A DNA stretch of 64,000 nt from Rhizobium sp. WYCCWR10014 (GTDB taxonomy: Bacteria > Pseudomonadota > Alphaproteobacteria > Rhizobiales > Rhizobiaceae): positions 258,360-322,359 of the forward strand of contig NZ_LXFU01000027.1 of the NCBI RefSeq assembly GCF_001657485.1. Reading direction: 5' to 3'. A model generated the notes under the pieces. It was not told the origin of the DNA. It did not search any database and saw only the letters and a program-made list of their open reading frames with translations. The first letter of the stretch is position 1; every line of letters begins with the position of its first letter. This document shows, piece by piece, positions 19,043 through 27,146 of the stretch. Both the position numbers and the translations under genes were made by a program.

Positions 19043-19049
19043 TCGCTAG

Positions 19050-19094
19050 AAGCCTTTCCTGGTCAGCTTGCTGCAATCTGACCAGGAAAGGCTT
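19050..19094. terminator. 17-bp perfect convergent hairpin
   Basis: A perfect 17-base inverted repeat (19050-19066 with 19078-19094) with an 11-base loop fills the space between the convergent EamA and crotonase genes and overlaps the crotonase stop codon. Flanking T-runs are short. It probably ends both transcripts or protects their 3' ends. Confidence 0.7.
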
Positions 19095-19920
19095 AACGTG
19101 TCCATTCCGGCTTGCGCTTGCCGAGGAAGGCGCCGATTCCTTCCTGCGCATCCTCAGTCAGCATGTTCTCGACCATCACCCTGACGGTATGATCATATGC
19201 TGCCTCCATCGGCAGTTCGAGCTGCCGGTTGAAGGCTTCTTTGCCGATCTTCAGCGTCAGCGGCGACTTGCTGGCGATCACAGCCGCATATTTGGAAACC
19301 ACCTGCGCCAGATACTGCTTCGGCACGATGCGGTTGACGAGGCCGAAATCCTTGGCGGTCGAGGCGTCGATTGTCTCACCGGTCAGCAGCATCTCCATCG
19401 CCTGTTTGCGGTGCGCGGCACGGGAAACGGCCACCATCGGCGTCGAACAGAACAAGCCGATGTTAACGCCCGGGGTGCAGAATGTCGAACTGTCCGTGCA
19501 GATCGCCAGATCGCAGGAAGCTACGAGCTGGCAGCCCGCAGCCGTTGCAAGCCCGTCGATCTCGGCGATGACAGGCTTCGGCAGATGCGTGATCTTCAGC
19601 ATCAGATCGGCAGCGAGCCGAAAGGTCTTTTCGAAGAAACCGGCACCCTGATCTTCATCGGCGCGATGGGTCGTCAGTTCCTTGAGATCATGTCCGGCGG
19701 AAAAGACATTGCCGGTCGAGGCGATAACGACGACGCGCACATCCGGCTCCGCCTCGGCCGTCTCGAGCTCGCCCATCAGCGCTTCGAGAAGTGCGATCGA
19801 AAGCACATTGGCGGGCGGATTGTTGAGCACGAGCCGCAGCACGCCGTCGCGCAGCGCGCGGGTCAGGAAGCCGCCCTCTTCCGCTCCGGCGTCCTTCCGG
19901 AAGGATACGATTTCGGCCAT
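19093..19920 (-). CDS. Enoyl-CoA hydratase/isomerase-fold protein
   Basis: About 275 residues from the ATG at 19920 (MAEIVSFRKD). The crotonase fold is evident: NNPPANVLSIALLEAL, the first oxyanion loop FSAGHDLKEL, and the second around GLATAAGCQLVASCDLAI. The two glutamates that hydrate enoyl-CoA in classical crotonase are replaced: the CEL site reads CQL and the PE site reads PG. It resembles the ECHDC3 subgroup. Acyl-CoA binding is likely; hydratase activity is doubtful. It is convergent with the EamA gene and shares its hairpin. Confidence 0.88.
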   Translation of the reverse strand: MAEIVSFRKDAGAEEGGFLTRALRDGVLRLVLNNPPANVLSIALLEALMGELETAEAEPDVRVVVIASTGNVFSAGHDLKELTTHRADEDQGAGFFEKTFRLAADLMLKITHLPKPVIAEIDGLATAAGCQLVASCDLAICTDSSTFCTPGVNIGLFCSTPMVAVSRAAHRKQAMEMLLTGETIDASTAKDFGLVNRIVPKQYLAQVVSKYAAVIASKSPLTLKIGKEAFNRQLELPMEAAYDHTVRVMVENMLTEDAQEGIGAFLGKRKPEWTR

Positions 19921-20016
19921 GATGCTGCTCCCTGCGCTCGATTCCAGGCAGACGTTTTGCCACAAGGCGCCGGCAATTTCGAGCAGGATCCGCACTCCCG
20001 GCAGAGACCGCTGCCG

Positions 20017-20247
20017 TCAGGACCAGAACCAGGACTTCGATGTCTCGGCGCTTGCCTGCGCACGGGTCAGACCGACATCGCAAAGCTCGTCGTCGGTGAG
20101 TTCTAAAAGCGTGCGGCGGCTGCGGCGCTTTTCGAAGTGATGTTCGATCCTCATCAGCAGCCGCAGGCTCCAACGCGCCATCCCGCGAAGTCTCGACCGA
20201 ACGATATCGCGAGGTGTGTCAAGGATCCCGCTTAATTCCAGAGCCAT
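20017..20247 (-). CDS. DUF1127 small protein
   Basis: 76 residues. The C-terminal DUF1127 motif is clear: RRTLLELTDDELCDVGLTRAQA. Members are small, arginine-rich proteins; some rhizobial and Agrobacterium relatives affect phosphate and RNA metabolism. It is divergent from the LysR gene with 95 bases between their starts. Confidence 0.85.
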   Translation of the reverse strand: MALELSGILDTPRDIVRSRLRGMARWSLRLLMRIEHHFEKRRSRRTLLELTDDELCDVGLTRAQASAETSKSWFWS

Positions 20248-20342
20248 CTCTTTCTTCCTTTCTTCAACGGATGAAAGATGCGCTGGAAGATGCCGCGAAA
20301 GAAGCTTATGGATATTATGATTTGCATAAGGATTTCTTTTGT

Positions 20343-21221
20343 ATGCCTCTCCACCTCGATCAGCTTGCCACCTTCGTCAACGTTGCCGATCTCGGAAGCT
20401 TTACGGCTGCGGCCGACAAGGAAGGCCTGACCCAACCGGCCGTCAGTCTGCAGGTGAAGGGGCTCGAACAGCGGCTTGGCGTCCGGCTGATCGAACGTGT
20501 CGGGCGGCGGGCGCAGCCGACCGCGGCAGGCCTCGACCTGCTCGTGCATGCAAGGCGGCTGCTTCAGGAATCGGCCGCCGCGGAAGAAGCGATGATGCCG
20601 TATAGAGACGGCGCCAGCGGCCGCGTGCGCATCGGCAGCGGCGGCACGGCGTCGATCCATCTGCTGCCTCGCGCCATCGCCGTCGCCAGAAAATCCATGC
20701 CCGGCCTCGAAATCACCGTGCGCATCGGCGATGCCGACGACATTTTGCGCGATCTGGAGGCCAACAGCCTCGACATCGCCGTCGTCGCCCTGCCGGCATC
20801 CGGACGCAACTTCGAGATCGAGCCGTTCTACGAGGAGGAATTGCTGGCCGTCGCGCCTGCGGGCAGCCTGATGCCCGAAGGCGGACCGGACGCCGCCTTC
20901 ATGCGCGACAGGACGCTGCTGCTTTATGAGGGCGGCAATACCAGGCGCGCAATCGACGCGTGGCTGGCTGCACCGGATACCAGGATCCGACCTGCGATGG
21001 AGTTCGGCAGCATCGAGGCGATCAAGGAGCTGGTAGCCGTGGGACTCGGCTGGTCGATCCTGCCGGGGCTGGCGCTGAAGCGCGACCACGCCGGCCTCGT
21101 AACGACATCATCGCTGAACCCGCGACTCACGCGCCGCCTCGGCATGGTTCTGCGCCGGGACAAACATCTGACACGCGGCCTCCGCGAAATGATGAAATGC
21201 CTGCGCGCGTTCAAAGGCTGA
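20343..21221 (+). CDS. LysR-family transcriptional regulator
   Basis: 292 residues from the ATG at 20343; an upstream reading to 20214 lacks LysR character. The N-terminal winged helix-turn-helix reads LDQLATFVNVADLGSFTAAADKEGLTQPAVSLQVKGLEQRLGVRL. A periplasmic-binding-like effector domain follows (GRVRIGSGGTASIHLLP onward). LysR proteins often control a divergent neighbour, which here would be the DUF1127 gene. The effector is unknown. Confidence 0.93.
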   Translation: MPLHLDQLATFVNVADLGSFTAAADKEGLTQPAVSLQVKGLEQRLGVRLIERVGRRAQPTAAGLDLLVHARRLLQESAAAEEAMMPYRDGASGRVRIGSGGTASIHLLPRAIAVARKSMPGLEITVRIGDADDILRDLEANSLDIAVVALPASGRNFEIEPFYEEELLAVAPAGSLMPEGGPDAAFMRDRTLLLYEGGNTRRAIDAWLAAPDTRIRPAMEFGSIEAIKELVAVGLGWSILPGLALKRDHAGLVTTSSLNPRLTRRLGMVLRRDKHLTRGLREMMKCLRAFKG

Positions 21222-21306
21222 GAGCTGCTTTCGACCGTCGTAAGCGATTTCAAATCGGCAGAGACGACGTGAAAAACGTCAGGCGCAGCAGTTCGTGACC
21301 GCGGAA

Positions 21307-21332
21307 ATATGAGGTATCACAATACCACATAT
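21307..21332. promoter_or_regulatory. 11-bp inverted repeat upstream of rplM
   Basis: ATATGAGGTAT and ATACCACATAT (one mismatch) flank CACA. The site lies 205-230 bases before rplM in a 315-base gap following the LysR gene. It could be an operator or a factor-dependent terminator for the LysR transcript. It has no T-run. Nothing else in 21222-21536 is recognisable. Confidence 0.4.
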
Positions 21333-21536
21333 CTAAGTGTTTGTTTTTGCTGAGATTTTTTTCCAAACCTTCGGGAAGTCGATATTGACCCAATGTCATA
21401 TTCCCTTTATACACCGCGCCAGAACGCAGCCTATCCGGGCTGCTTTCTTTTTGGCATGCCTTGAGCCTGCCAATCCAAGCAACAAGAAACGCCCTTCAAG
21501 CCCTCGGGCCAAGGGTCCCAAAAGAGAGTATTCACT

Positions 21537-22001
21537 ATGGCAACCTTCTCCCAGAAGCCTGCAGAGGTGGAGAAGAAGTGGGTGATCATCGACGCCGAAG
21601 GGCTGGTCGTTGGCCGTCTCGCTTCCATCATCGCTATGCGCCTGCGCGGCAAGCACAAGGCAACCTTCACGCCACACGTTGACGACGGCGACAACGTCAT
21701 CGTCATCAATGCCGAAAAGGTCGTTTTCACCGGCAAGAAGTATTCCGACAAGGTCTACTACTGGCACACCGGTTATGCCGGCGGCATCAAGGAACGCAGC
21801 GCACGCCAAATCATCGAAGGCCGCTTCCCGGAGCGCGTCCTCGAAAAGGCCGTCGAACGCATGGTTCCGCGTGGCCCGCTCGGCCGTCGCCAGATGAAGA
21901 ACCTGCGCGTTTACGCCGGCTCCAACCATCCCCATGAAGCCCAGCAGCCGGTCGCCCTCGACGTTGCCGCGCTCAACAAAAAGAATGTAAGGAGCGCCTG
22001 A
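21537..22001 (+). CDS. rplM: 50S ribosomal protein L13
   Basis: 154 residues. An L13 of the alpha-proteobacterial type: [27 protein letters not shown], then [18 protein letters not shown] and the C-terminal [30 protein letters not shown]. It is an early-assembly protein of the large subunit. The start is preceded by an AGAG-type ribosome-binding site. It is co-transcribed with rpsI, whose start follows the rplM stop by one base. Confidence 0.98.
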   Translation: MATFSQKPAEVEKKWVIIDAEGLVVGRLASIIAMRLRGKHKATFTPHVDDGDNVIVINAEKVVFTGKKYSDKVYYWHTGYAGGIKERSARQIIEGRFPERVLEKAVERMVPRGPLGRRQMKNLRVYAGSNHPHEAQQPVALDVAALNKKNVRSA

Positions 22002-22002
22002 T

Positions 22003-22470
22003 ATGGCTGACCTCTCCTCCCTGAAGGATCTCGGCACGGCTTCCGAAGCTGCTGCTCCGGCCCACGTCCGCAAGGTCGATTCGCTTGGCCGCTCCTACGC
22101 GACCGGCAAGCGCAAGAACGCTGTCGCCCGCGTCTGGGTCAAGCCGGGCTCCGGCAAGATCATCGTCAACGGCAAGGAATTCGCGGAATATTTCGCTCGT
22201 CCGGTGCTGCAGATGATTCTGCGCCAGCCGATCGTTGCCGCTGCCCGTGACGGCCAGTTCGACATCATCGCAACCGTCGCCGGCGGCGGCCTCTCCGGCC
22301 AGGCCGGCGCCGTTCGCCACGGCGTGTCCAAGGCGCTCACCTACTTCGAACCGGGCCTTCGCGCGGTGCTGAAGAAGGGCGGCTTCCTGACCCGCGACAG
22401 CCGCGTCGTCGAACGCAAGAAGTACGGCAAGGCAAAGGCCCGCCGCTCGTTCCAGTTCTCCAAGCGTTAA
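22003..22470 (+). CDS. rpsI: 30S ribosomal protein S9
   Basis: 155 residues. The S9 core begins [23 protein letters not shown] and ends with the conserved basic tail [18 protein letters not shown], which reaches toward the P-site tRNA. The N-terminal ~25 residues are the usual alpha-proteobacterial extension. It is the second gene of the rplM-rpsI operon and is followed at once by an intrinsic terminator. Confidence 0.98.
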   Translation: MADLSSLKDLGTASEAAAPAHVRKVDSLGRSYATGKRKNAVARVWVKPGSGKIIVNGKEFAEYFARPVLQMILRQPIVAAARDGQFDIIATVAGGGLSGQAGAVRHGVSKALTYFEPGLRAVLKKGGFLTRDSRVVERKKYGKAKARRSFQFSKR

Positions 22471-22496
22471 TCGCTTCGGACAGACGGAATTTTACG

Positions 22497-22521
22497 AAGG
22501 CCGGGGCAACCCGGCCTTTTT
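22497..22521 (+). terminator. Intrinsic terminator of rplM-rpsI
   Basis: A 9-bp GC-rich stem (AAGGCCGGG with CCCGGCCTT) closes a GCAA tetraloop and runs into TTTTTG. It separates the ribosomal operon from the drug-exporter leader. Confidence 0.9.
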
Positions 22522-22643
22522 GTTTTGCGCTGTTTCAAACCAATCGGAAGCGTGCCGGCACACCATTGTCGCATTCCAGCTCTGCTGGTAGAAACTTGGC
22601 AAAGCGCTTCGGAAATGAGCGAAGCCGCAGTCAGGGTCGCATG

Positions 22644-22673
22644 ATGGGAACAACCAAGTCCGCAGACAAATAA
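22644..22673 (+). CDS. Predicted cmlA-type leader peptide
   Basis: A 9-codon reading frame encoding MGTTKSADK and a TAA stop, 106 bases upstream of the exporter ATG. The second of two adjacent ATG codons is preferred because AGGG (22633-22636) lies 7 bases before it; the first ATG would give 10 residues. The product matches at 6 of 9 positions the cmlA leader peptide of Tn1696 as I recall it, MSTSKNADK, including the K-x-A-D-K end. That peptide makes chloramphenicol-bound ribosomes stall and thereby switches on cmlA. A stem-loop begins at the base after the stop codon. Function here is inferred. Confidence 0.72.
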   Translation: MGTTKSADK

Positions 22674-22748
22674 GCCGCGACAACTCTGCCCTGTTGTTGC
22701 GGCGTCTGTCCGGTCAATCCCGATACTGATGAAGAGACAGATCGCCGC
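22674..22748 (+). promoter_or_regulatory. Candidate translational attenuator of the exporter
   Basis: Two stems are possible and cannot coexist. Stem 1 pairs 22674-22684 with 22693-22703: 11 pairs with one G-U, starting right after the leader stop codon. Stem 2 pairs 22699-22710 with 22736-22748: 12 pairs with one bulged base. They share 22699-22703. A ribosome stalled near the end of the leader would cover the 5' arm of stem 1 and allow stem 2 to form. I do not see how the exporter ribosome-binding site (about 22764-22770) would be masked, so the exact logic is open. Confidence 0.55.
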
Positions 22749-22779
22749 CGAATGAAATCATTTGAGCGGGTTCTTTCCC

Positions 22780-23967
22780 ATGTCTTATCCAAAAATCCAG
22801 CACTGGACCTATTCCCTGCCGGCAGCGTTGCTGCTGATGGCACCTTTCGACATCCTGGCCTCGCTCGCCATGGATATCTATCTGCCGATCGTGCCGGTCA
22901 TGCCGGAGGCGCTCGGCACTTCGCCGGCGGTCATCCAACTGACCCTCAGCCTCTACATGCTCGTGCTCGGTGTCGGCCAGATCGTCTTCGGCCCGGCTTC
23001 CGATATTATCGGACGACGGCCTGTCCTGCTTGGAGGTGCTGCACTCTTTGCCGCTTCATCCTTCCTGCTTGCCGGCTCCTCGTCAGCGCCGATCTTCGTG
23101 GTCTTGCGATTGCTGCAGGCAGTCGGCGCGTCGGCGACCCTCGTCGCAACTTTCGCAACGGTGCGTGACGTCTACGCCGGGCGTCCCGAAAGCAGTACGA
23201 TCTACAGCCTTCTCGGCTCCATCCTCTCCTTCGTGCCCGCACTCGGCCCGATCATCGGAGCCTTGATCGCGGATTGCTTCTGCTGGCGCGCCATCTTCCT
23301 GGTCATCGGCCTCCTTTCGATTGTCGCCCTTTTCAACGCCGGCATGCGGTGGCACGAAACCCGCCCTGCCGTCACCGCGAAGATTGCTCTCCGCCCGATC
23401 CTTACAAGCCTTCCCTTCTGGGTTTATACCGGCGGCTTCAGCACGGCGATGGGCGCCTTCTTCGTCTTCTTCTCGACGGCACCCCGTATCCTAATCGACA
23501 AAGCCGGTTTTTCCGGCACCGCCTTCAGCTTCATCTTTGCCACGGTGGCGCTGGTGATGATCGTGACGGCGCGTTTCGCCAAGCGTTTCGTCAGGCGTTG
23601 GGGCATTGCAGGCAGCCTTGCCAGAGGCATGGCAATGCTGCTTCTCGGCGCCGTGCTGCTTGCCTTTGGACAGCTGTTTCTGCAGCCTTCCCTCGTCAGC
23701 TTCGTCGTGCCGATGTGGATCATCGCGATCGGCATCGTCGTTGCGACGGCGGTCACCGCCAACGGCGCGCTCGACGCCTTTGGCGACACGGCGGGAACGG
23801 CGGTCGCGCTCTATTCCTGCATCGCAAGCATCATCGTCGGCTTTGCCGGAACCGTCTTCGTGATTCTACTCGGCGGCGATAGTGCCTGGCCGCTTGTGGG
23901 CTATATCTCAGCGACCGCGCTGACGACGCTGGCTGGATTGCGGTGCCTGCCGCAGCCGGCCCGATAG
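22780..23967 (+). CDS. CmlA/FloR-family chloramphenicol/florfenicol efflux MFS transporter
   Basis: 395 residues from the ATG at 22780 (a TTG at 22762 is the alternative). A 12-segment major facilitator of the Bcr/CflA type. The N-terminus (YSLPAALLLMAPFDILASLA, MDIYLPIVP, IQLTLSLYMLVLGVGQIVFGP) and later segments (LLQAVGASATLVATFATVRD, FFVFFSTAPRILI, FATVALVMIVTARFAKRFV) are extremely close to remembered FloR/CmlA sequences. It should expel phenicols by proton antiport. The upstream leader peptide and stems suggest drug-inducible translation. Composition matches its neighbours, so it looks resident rather than newly acquired. Confidence 0.9.
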   Translation: MSYPKIQHWTYSLPAALLLMAPFDILASLAMDIYLPIVPVMPEALGTSPAVIQLTLSLYMLVLGVGQIVFGPASDIIGRRPVLLGGAALFAASSFLLAGSSSAPIFVVLRLLQAVGASATLVATFATVRDVYAGRPESSTIYSLLGSILSFVPALGPIIGALIADCFCWRAIFLVIGLLSIVALFNAGMRWHETRPAVTAKIALRPILTSLPFWVYTGGFSTAMGAFFVFFSTAPRILIDKAGFSGTAFSFIFATVALVMIVTARFAKRFVRRWGIAGSLARGMAMLLLGAVLLAFGQLFLQPSLVSFVVPMWIIAIGIVVATAVTANGALDAFGDTAGTAVALYSCIASIIVGFAGTVFVILLGGDSAWPLVGYISATALTTLAGLRCLPQPAR

Positions 23968-23980
23968 GCAGCGGACAAAT

Positions 23981-24011
23981 GACGGTCGCTCGACGATAAC
24001 GAGCGGCCGTC
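23981..24011 (+). terminator. Hairpin after the CmlA-like gene
   Basis: A 12-bp stem with one wobble pair and a seven-base loop begins 14 bases after the exporter stop codon. No T-run follows, so it may be a stability hairpin or factor-dependent end rather than a classical terminator. Confidence 0.55.
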
Positions 24012-24188
24012 GTCCGAACGATTGCTTGAAATCCGTCCGCACCTCGCCTACCCCTTTCTGCGCGCAGGGGATCGGCCAATTCCTTTGCGAGAGAACCGCC
24101 GCCCGACACCTCACGTCAACGGCGATCATGCAATGCAGCGTCCGCATCGAACGCGACTATGGTTTGCGACCGAAAAAAGGAGCCTGAC

Positions 24189-25151
24189 TTGGCGAACAGA
24201 TCGATTGACCACGCCTTCACAGCGACCAGCCTCACCTCCGCCGCCAGCGATCCGACCTTCGCCGGCGCACTGTCTTTCATGCGCCGCCGCTTCACCAAGG
24301 AGCTCGCCGGCGTCGACGTCGCCGTCTGGGGCATTCCCTTCGATGCTGCGACATCAAACAGGCCGGGCACACGTTTCGGGCCGCAGGCGATCCGGCGCGC
24401 CTCGGCGATCTTCGACAATGATGCGCAATATCCGTTCAACCGCGATCTCTTCGCCGAAATGGCCGTGATCGATTACGGCGATTGCCTGCTCGACTATGGC
24501 AATCATCAGGACACGCCAGCCGCTATCGAACGCCAGGCGAATGTCATTCTCGACAGCGGCGCCTTCCTGCTGACGCTCGGCGGCGATCATTACGTCACCT
24601 GGCCGCTGCTGAAAGCCCATGTGGCAAAACATGGCCCTCTCGCGCTCGTGCAGTTCGACGCGCACCAGGATACCTGGTTCGACGAGGAACGCCGCATCGA
24701 CCACGGTTCTTTCGTGGCGCGGGCCGCTCGCGAGGGCATCATCGATCCCGACCGCTCGATCCAGATCGGCATCCGCACCCATGCGCCGGAGGATTGCGGC
24801 GTCAACATTCTCTACGGTCATCAGGTCGAGGAGATGAGCGCCAGCGATATCGCCTCGGCAATCATCTCCCACACGCGCGGGGCGCCGGCCTATCTCACTT
24901 TCGATATCGATTGCCTCGATCCGGCCTTTGCGCCGGGCACCGGCACGCCGGTTGCCGGCGGGCCGTCGAGCGCCAAGATCCTCTCGGTGCTGCAGCGTCT
25001 GCACCAGCTCGATATCCGCGGCGCCGATGTCGTCGAGGTGTCGCCGCCCTACGACCATGCCGATATCACCGCCATTGCGGGGGCAACGGTGGCGATGTAT
25101 ATGCTGGGTCTTCATGCCGAGCGACGCGCCATCGCCGTGTCACAAGGCTGA
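24189..25151 (+). CDS. speB: Agmatinase (ureohydrolase family)
   Basis: About 320 residues from a TTG at 24189, chosen because AAGGAG (24177-24182) lies six bases upstream; a longer reading from 24159 is possible. The binuclear manganese site is intact: GGDH, FDAHQDT and FDIDCLDPAFAPGTGTP. Agmatinases hydrolyse agmatine to putrescine and urea. Related guanidino hydrolases share these motifs, so the substrate is probable rather than proven. It is followed after 60 bases by argC in the same direction. Confidence 0.88.
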   Translation: MANRSIDHAFTATSLTSAASDPTFAGALSFMRRRFTKELAGVDVAVWGIPFDAATSNRPGTRFGPQAIRRASAIFDNDAQYPFNRDLFAEMAVIDYGDCLLDYGNHQDTPAAIERQANVILDSGAFLLTLGGDHYVTWPLLKAHVAKHGPLALVQFDAHQDTWFDEERRIDHGSFVARAAREGIIDPDRSIQIGIRTHAPEDCGVNILYGHQVEEMSASDIASAIISHTRGAPAYLTFDIDCLDPAFAPGTGTPVAGGPSSAKILSVLQRLHQLDIRGADVVEVSPPYDHADITAIAGATVAMYMLGLHAERRAIAVSQG

Positions 25152-25211
25152 CCTACCATCCTCAAACTGAATCCGGAAACCTTCAGAACCTATTGAAAGC
25201 GCAGGTTTAAC

Positions 25212-26144
25212 ATGGCACCGAAAATCTTCATCGACGGCGAACACGGCACGACGGGTCTGCAGATCCGCACGCGCATGGCCGGCCGCCGCGATGTCGAGCT
25301 TCTGTCCATACCCGAAGCCGAGCGGCGCAACGCCGCGATGCGCGAGGACATGCTGAACAGCGCCGATATCGCCATCCTCTGCCTGCCCGACGATGCGTCG
25401 AAGGAAGCGGTGCAGATGGTTTCGGCCAACAACAATGTGCGCGTCATCGACACCTCGACCGCCTTCCGCGTCAATCCTGGCTGGGCCTATGGCTTTGCCG
25501 AAATGGACGGTGCGCAGGCCGACAGGATCAAGGCCGCCCGTTTCGTCGCCAACCCCGGCTGCTATCCCACCGGAGCGATCGGCCTCATCCGGCCACTGCG
25601 TGCCGCCGGCATCCTGCCGGACGGCTATCCGGTGACAGTCAACGCGGTCTCCGGTTATACCGGCGGCGGCAAACAGATGATCGCGCAGATGGAAAACCCG
25701 GATCACCCGGATGCGATCGCCGCGCCGCATTTCCTCTACGGCCTGCCGCTCACCCACAAACACGTGCCCGAGATGACCGTGCACGGCCTGCTCGACCGCG
25801 CGCCGATCTTCTCGCCGTCGGTCGGCAAGTTCGCGCAGGGCATGATCGTGCAGGTGCCGCTGCATCTCGACGATCTCGCCGAGGGCACGACGATGGAAAG
25901 CATTCATGCCACACTCGTCGCCCATTATGCCGGCCAGGATATCGTCAGTGTCGTGCCGCTGGCCGAAAGCAAGGCCCTGCCCCGCGTCAACGCCGTCGAG
26001 CTCGAAGGCAAGGACACGATGAAGCTCTTCGTCTTCGGCACACCAGGCGCTTCGCAGGTCAATTTGGTGGCGCTGCTCGACAATCTCGGCAAGGGCGCAT
26101 CGGGCGCCGCCGTCCAGAACATGGACCTGATGCTCGCCTCGTAA
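25212..26144 (+). CDS. argC: N-acetyl-gamma-glutamyl-phosphate reductase, type 2
   Basis: 310 residues. It catalyses the NADPH-dependent third step of arginine synthesis. The short type-2 form is indicated by the N-terminus [19 protein letters not shown] and overall length. The catalytic cysteine lies in [16 protein letters not shown] near residue 117, and [18 protein letters not shown] follows. The agmatinase gene just upstream suggests a small arginine/polyamine group. Confidence 0.96.
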   Translation: MAPKIFIDGEHGTTGLQIRTRMAGRRDVELLSIPEAERRNAAMREDMLNSADIAILCLPDDASKEAVQMVSANNNVRVIDTSTAFRVNPGWAYGFAEMDGAQADRIKAARFVANPGCYPTGAIGLIRPLRAAGILPDGYPVTVNAVSGYTGGGKQMIAQMENPDHPDAIAAPHFLYGLPLTHKHVPEMTVHGLLDRAPIFSPSVGKFAQGMIVQVPLHLDDLAEGTTMESIHATLVAHYAGQDIVSVVPLAESKALPRVNAVELEGKDTMKLFVFGTPGASQVNLVALLDNLGKGASGAAVQNMDLMLAS

Positions 26145-26328
26145 GGCTCAGCCGGCGGCATCGACGTGGATGCCGCTCGAGCTTTGTATCGATGTCTTCA
26201 TCGTGAACTTTCCGCGGCCGCTTGCATCGGCGGCCGCAGCATCGCTTTCGCGCTCGATCATCGATGACGATTGGGCTATGAAACCGCATCCTTCCTCGCT
26301 GCCCATCCCGAATCACGGAGCCGATGTC

Positions 26329-27120
26329 ATGACGCTGGATGCGCTTATCGCTAGCGTCGGCGCATGGTTTACCGCCGCCCTGCCCGACCATGGCATCTAT
26401 GCGCTGATGGCCTTTGCTTTCATCGCCGGGCTTGCCCGCGGCTTTTCTGGCTTTGGCGCCGCGCTGATCTTCGTTCCGCTCGGCGGCGCGATCGTCGGCC
26501 CGAAGCTGATCTCACCGATCCTGCTCGTCATCGACGGCATTGCGTCACTCGGGATGATCCCGCCGGCCTGGCGCGGCGCCAACCGGCGCGAGGTTTTCGT
26601 CATGGCGGCCGGTGCTGCGCTCGGCATCCCAGCCGGCACGGCGATACTGGCGCTGCTCGATCCGCTGCTCTTGCGCTGGAGCATCACGATCATCGCTGTC
26701 TGCCTGCTTGCGCTGCTGGTATCGGGATGGCGCTATCACGGGGAGGCTTCCGCACCGCTGACCAGCGGAGTCGGGTTGATCGCCGGGCTTTTCAGCGGCG
26801 CTGCGCAGCTCGGCGGGCCGCCGGTTGTCGCCTATTGGCTCGGCGGCAAGAGCAATTTCACCCGCGTCCGGGCGAATGTGGTGCTCTATTTCTCGATTTC
26901 GTCCGTCTTCAGCGCCATCAGCTATTATTTCGGCGGACTGTTCGTGCCTGCAGTCTTCGCGCTCACCGTCGTCACTCTGCCGAGTTATGCCGTCGGGCTC
27001 TATGGCGGCTCGAGATTGTTCGGGCTTGCCGAAGAACGGACCTTCCGCATCGCCTGCTACGTCCTGATCGCCGCCGCGGCGATTATCGGCATGCCGCTGC
27101 TCGATGGGGTGTTGCGGTAG
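26329..27120 (+). CDS. TSUP-family (TauE/SafE) membrane permease
   Basis: 263 residues from the ATG at 26329, which has GGAG eight bases upstream; in-frame ATGs exist further upstream. Seven to eight hydrophobic segments, with the family motif ARGFSGFGAALIFVPLGGAIVGP in the first repeat and LFSGAAQLGGPPVVAYWLGG in the second. TSUP proteins move sulfite, sulfoacetate or other organosulfur anions, but the substrate here is unknown. It is convergent with ctaA. Confidence 0.87.
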   Translation: MTLDALIASVGAWFTAALPDHGIYALMAFAFIAGLARGFSGFGAALIFVPLGGAIVGPKLISPILLVIDGIASLGMIPPAWRGANRREVFVMAAGAALGIPAGTAILALLDPLLLRWSITIIAVCLLALLVSGWRYHGEASAPLTSGVGLIAGLFSGAAQLGGPPVVAYWLGGKSNFTRVRANVVLYFSISSVFSAISYYFGGLFVPAVFALTVVTLPSYAVGLYGGSRLFGLAEERTFRIACYVLIAAAAIIGMPLLDGVLR

Positions 27121-27146
27121 ATCCGCTCCCGAGAAGGCAGCTCGCT

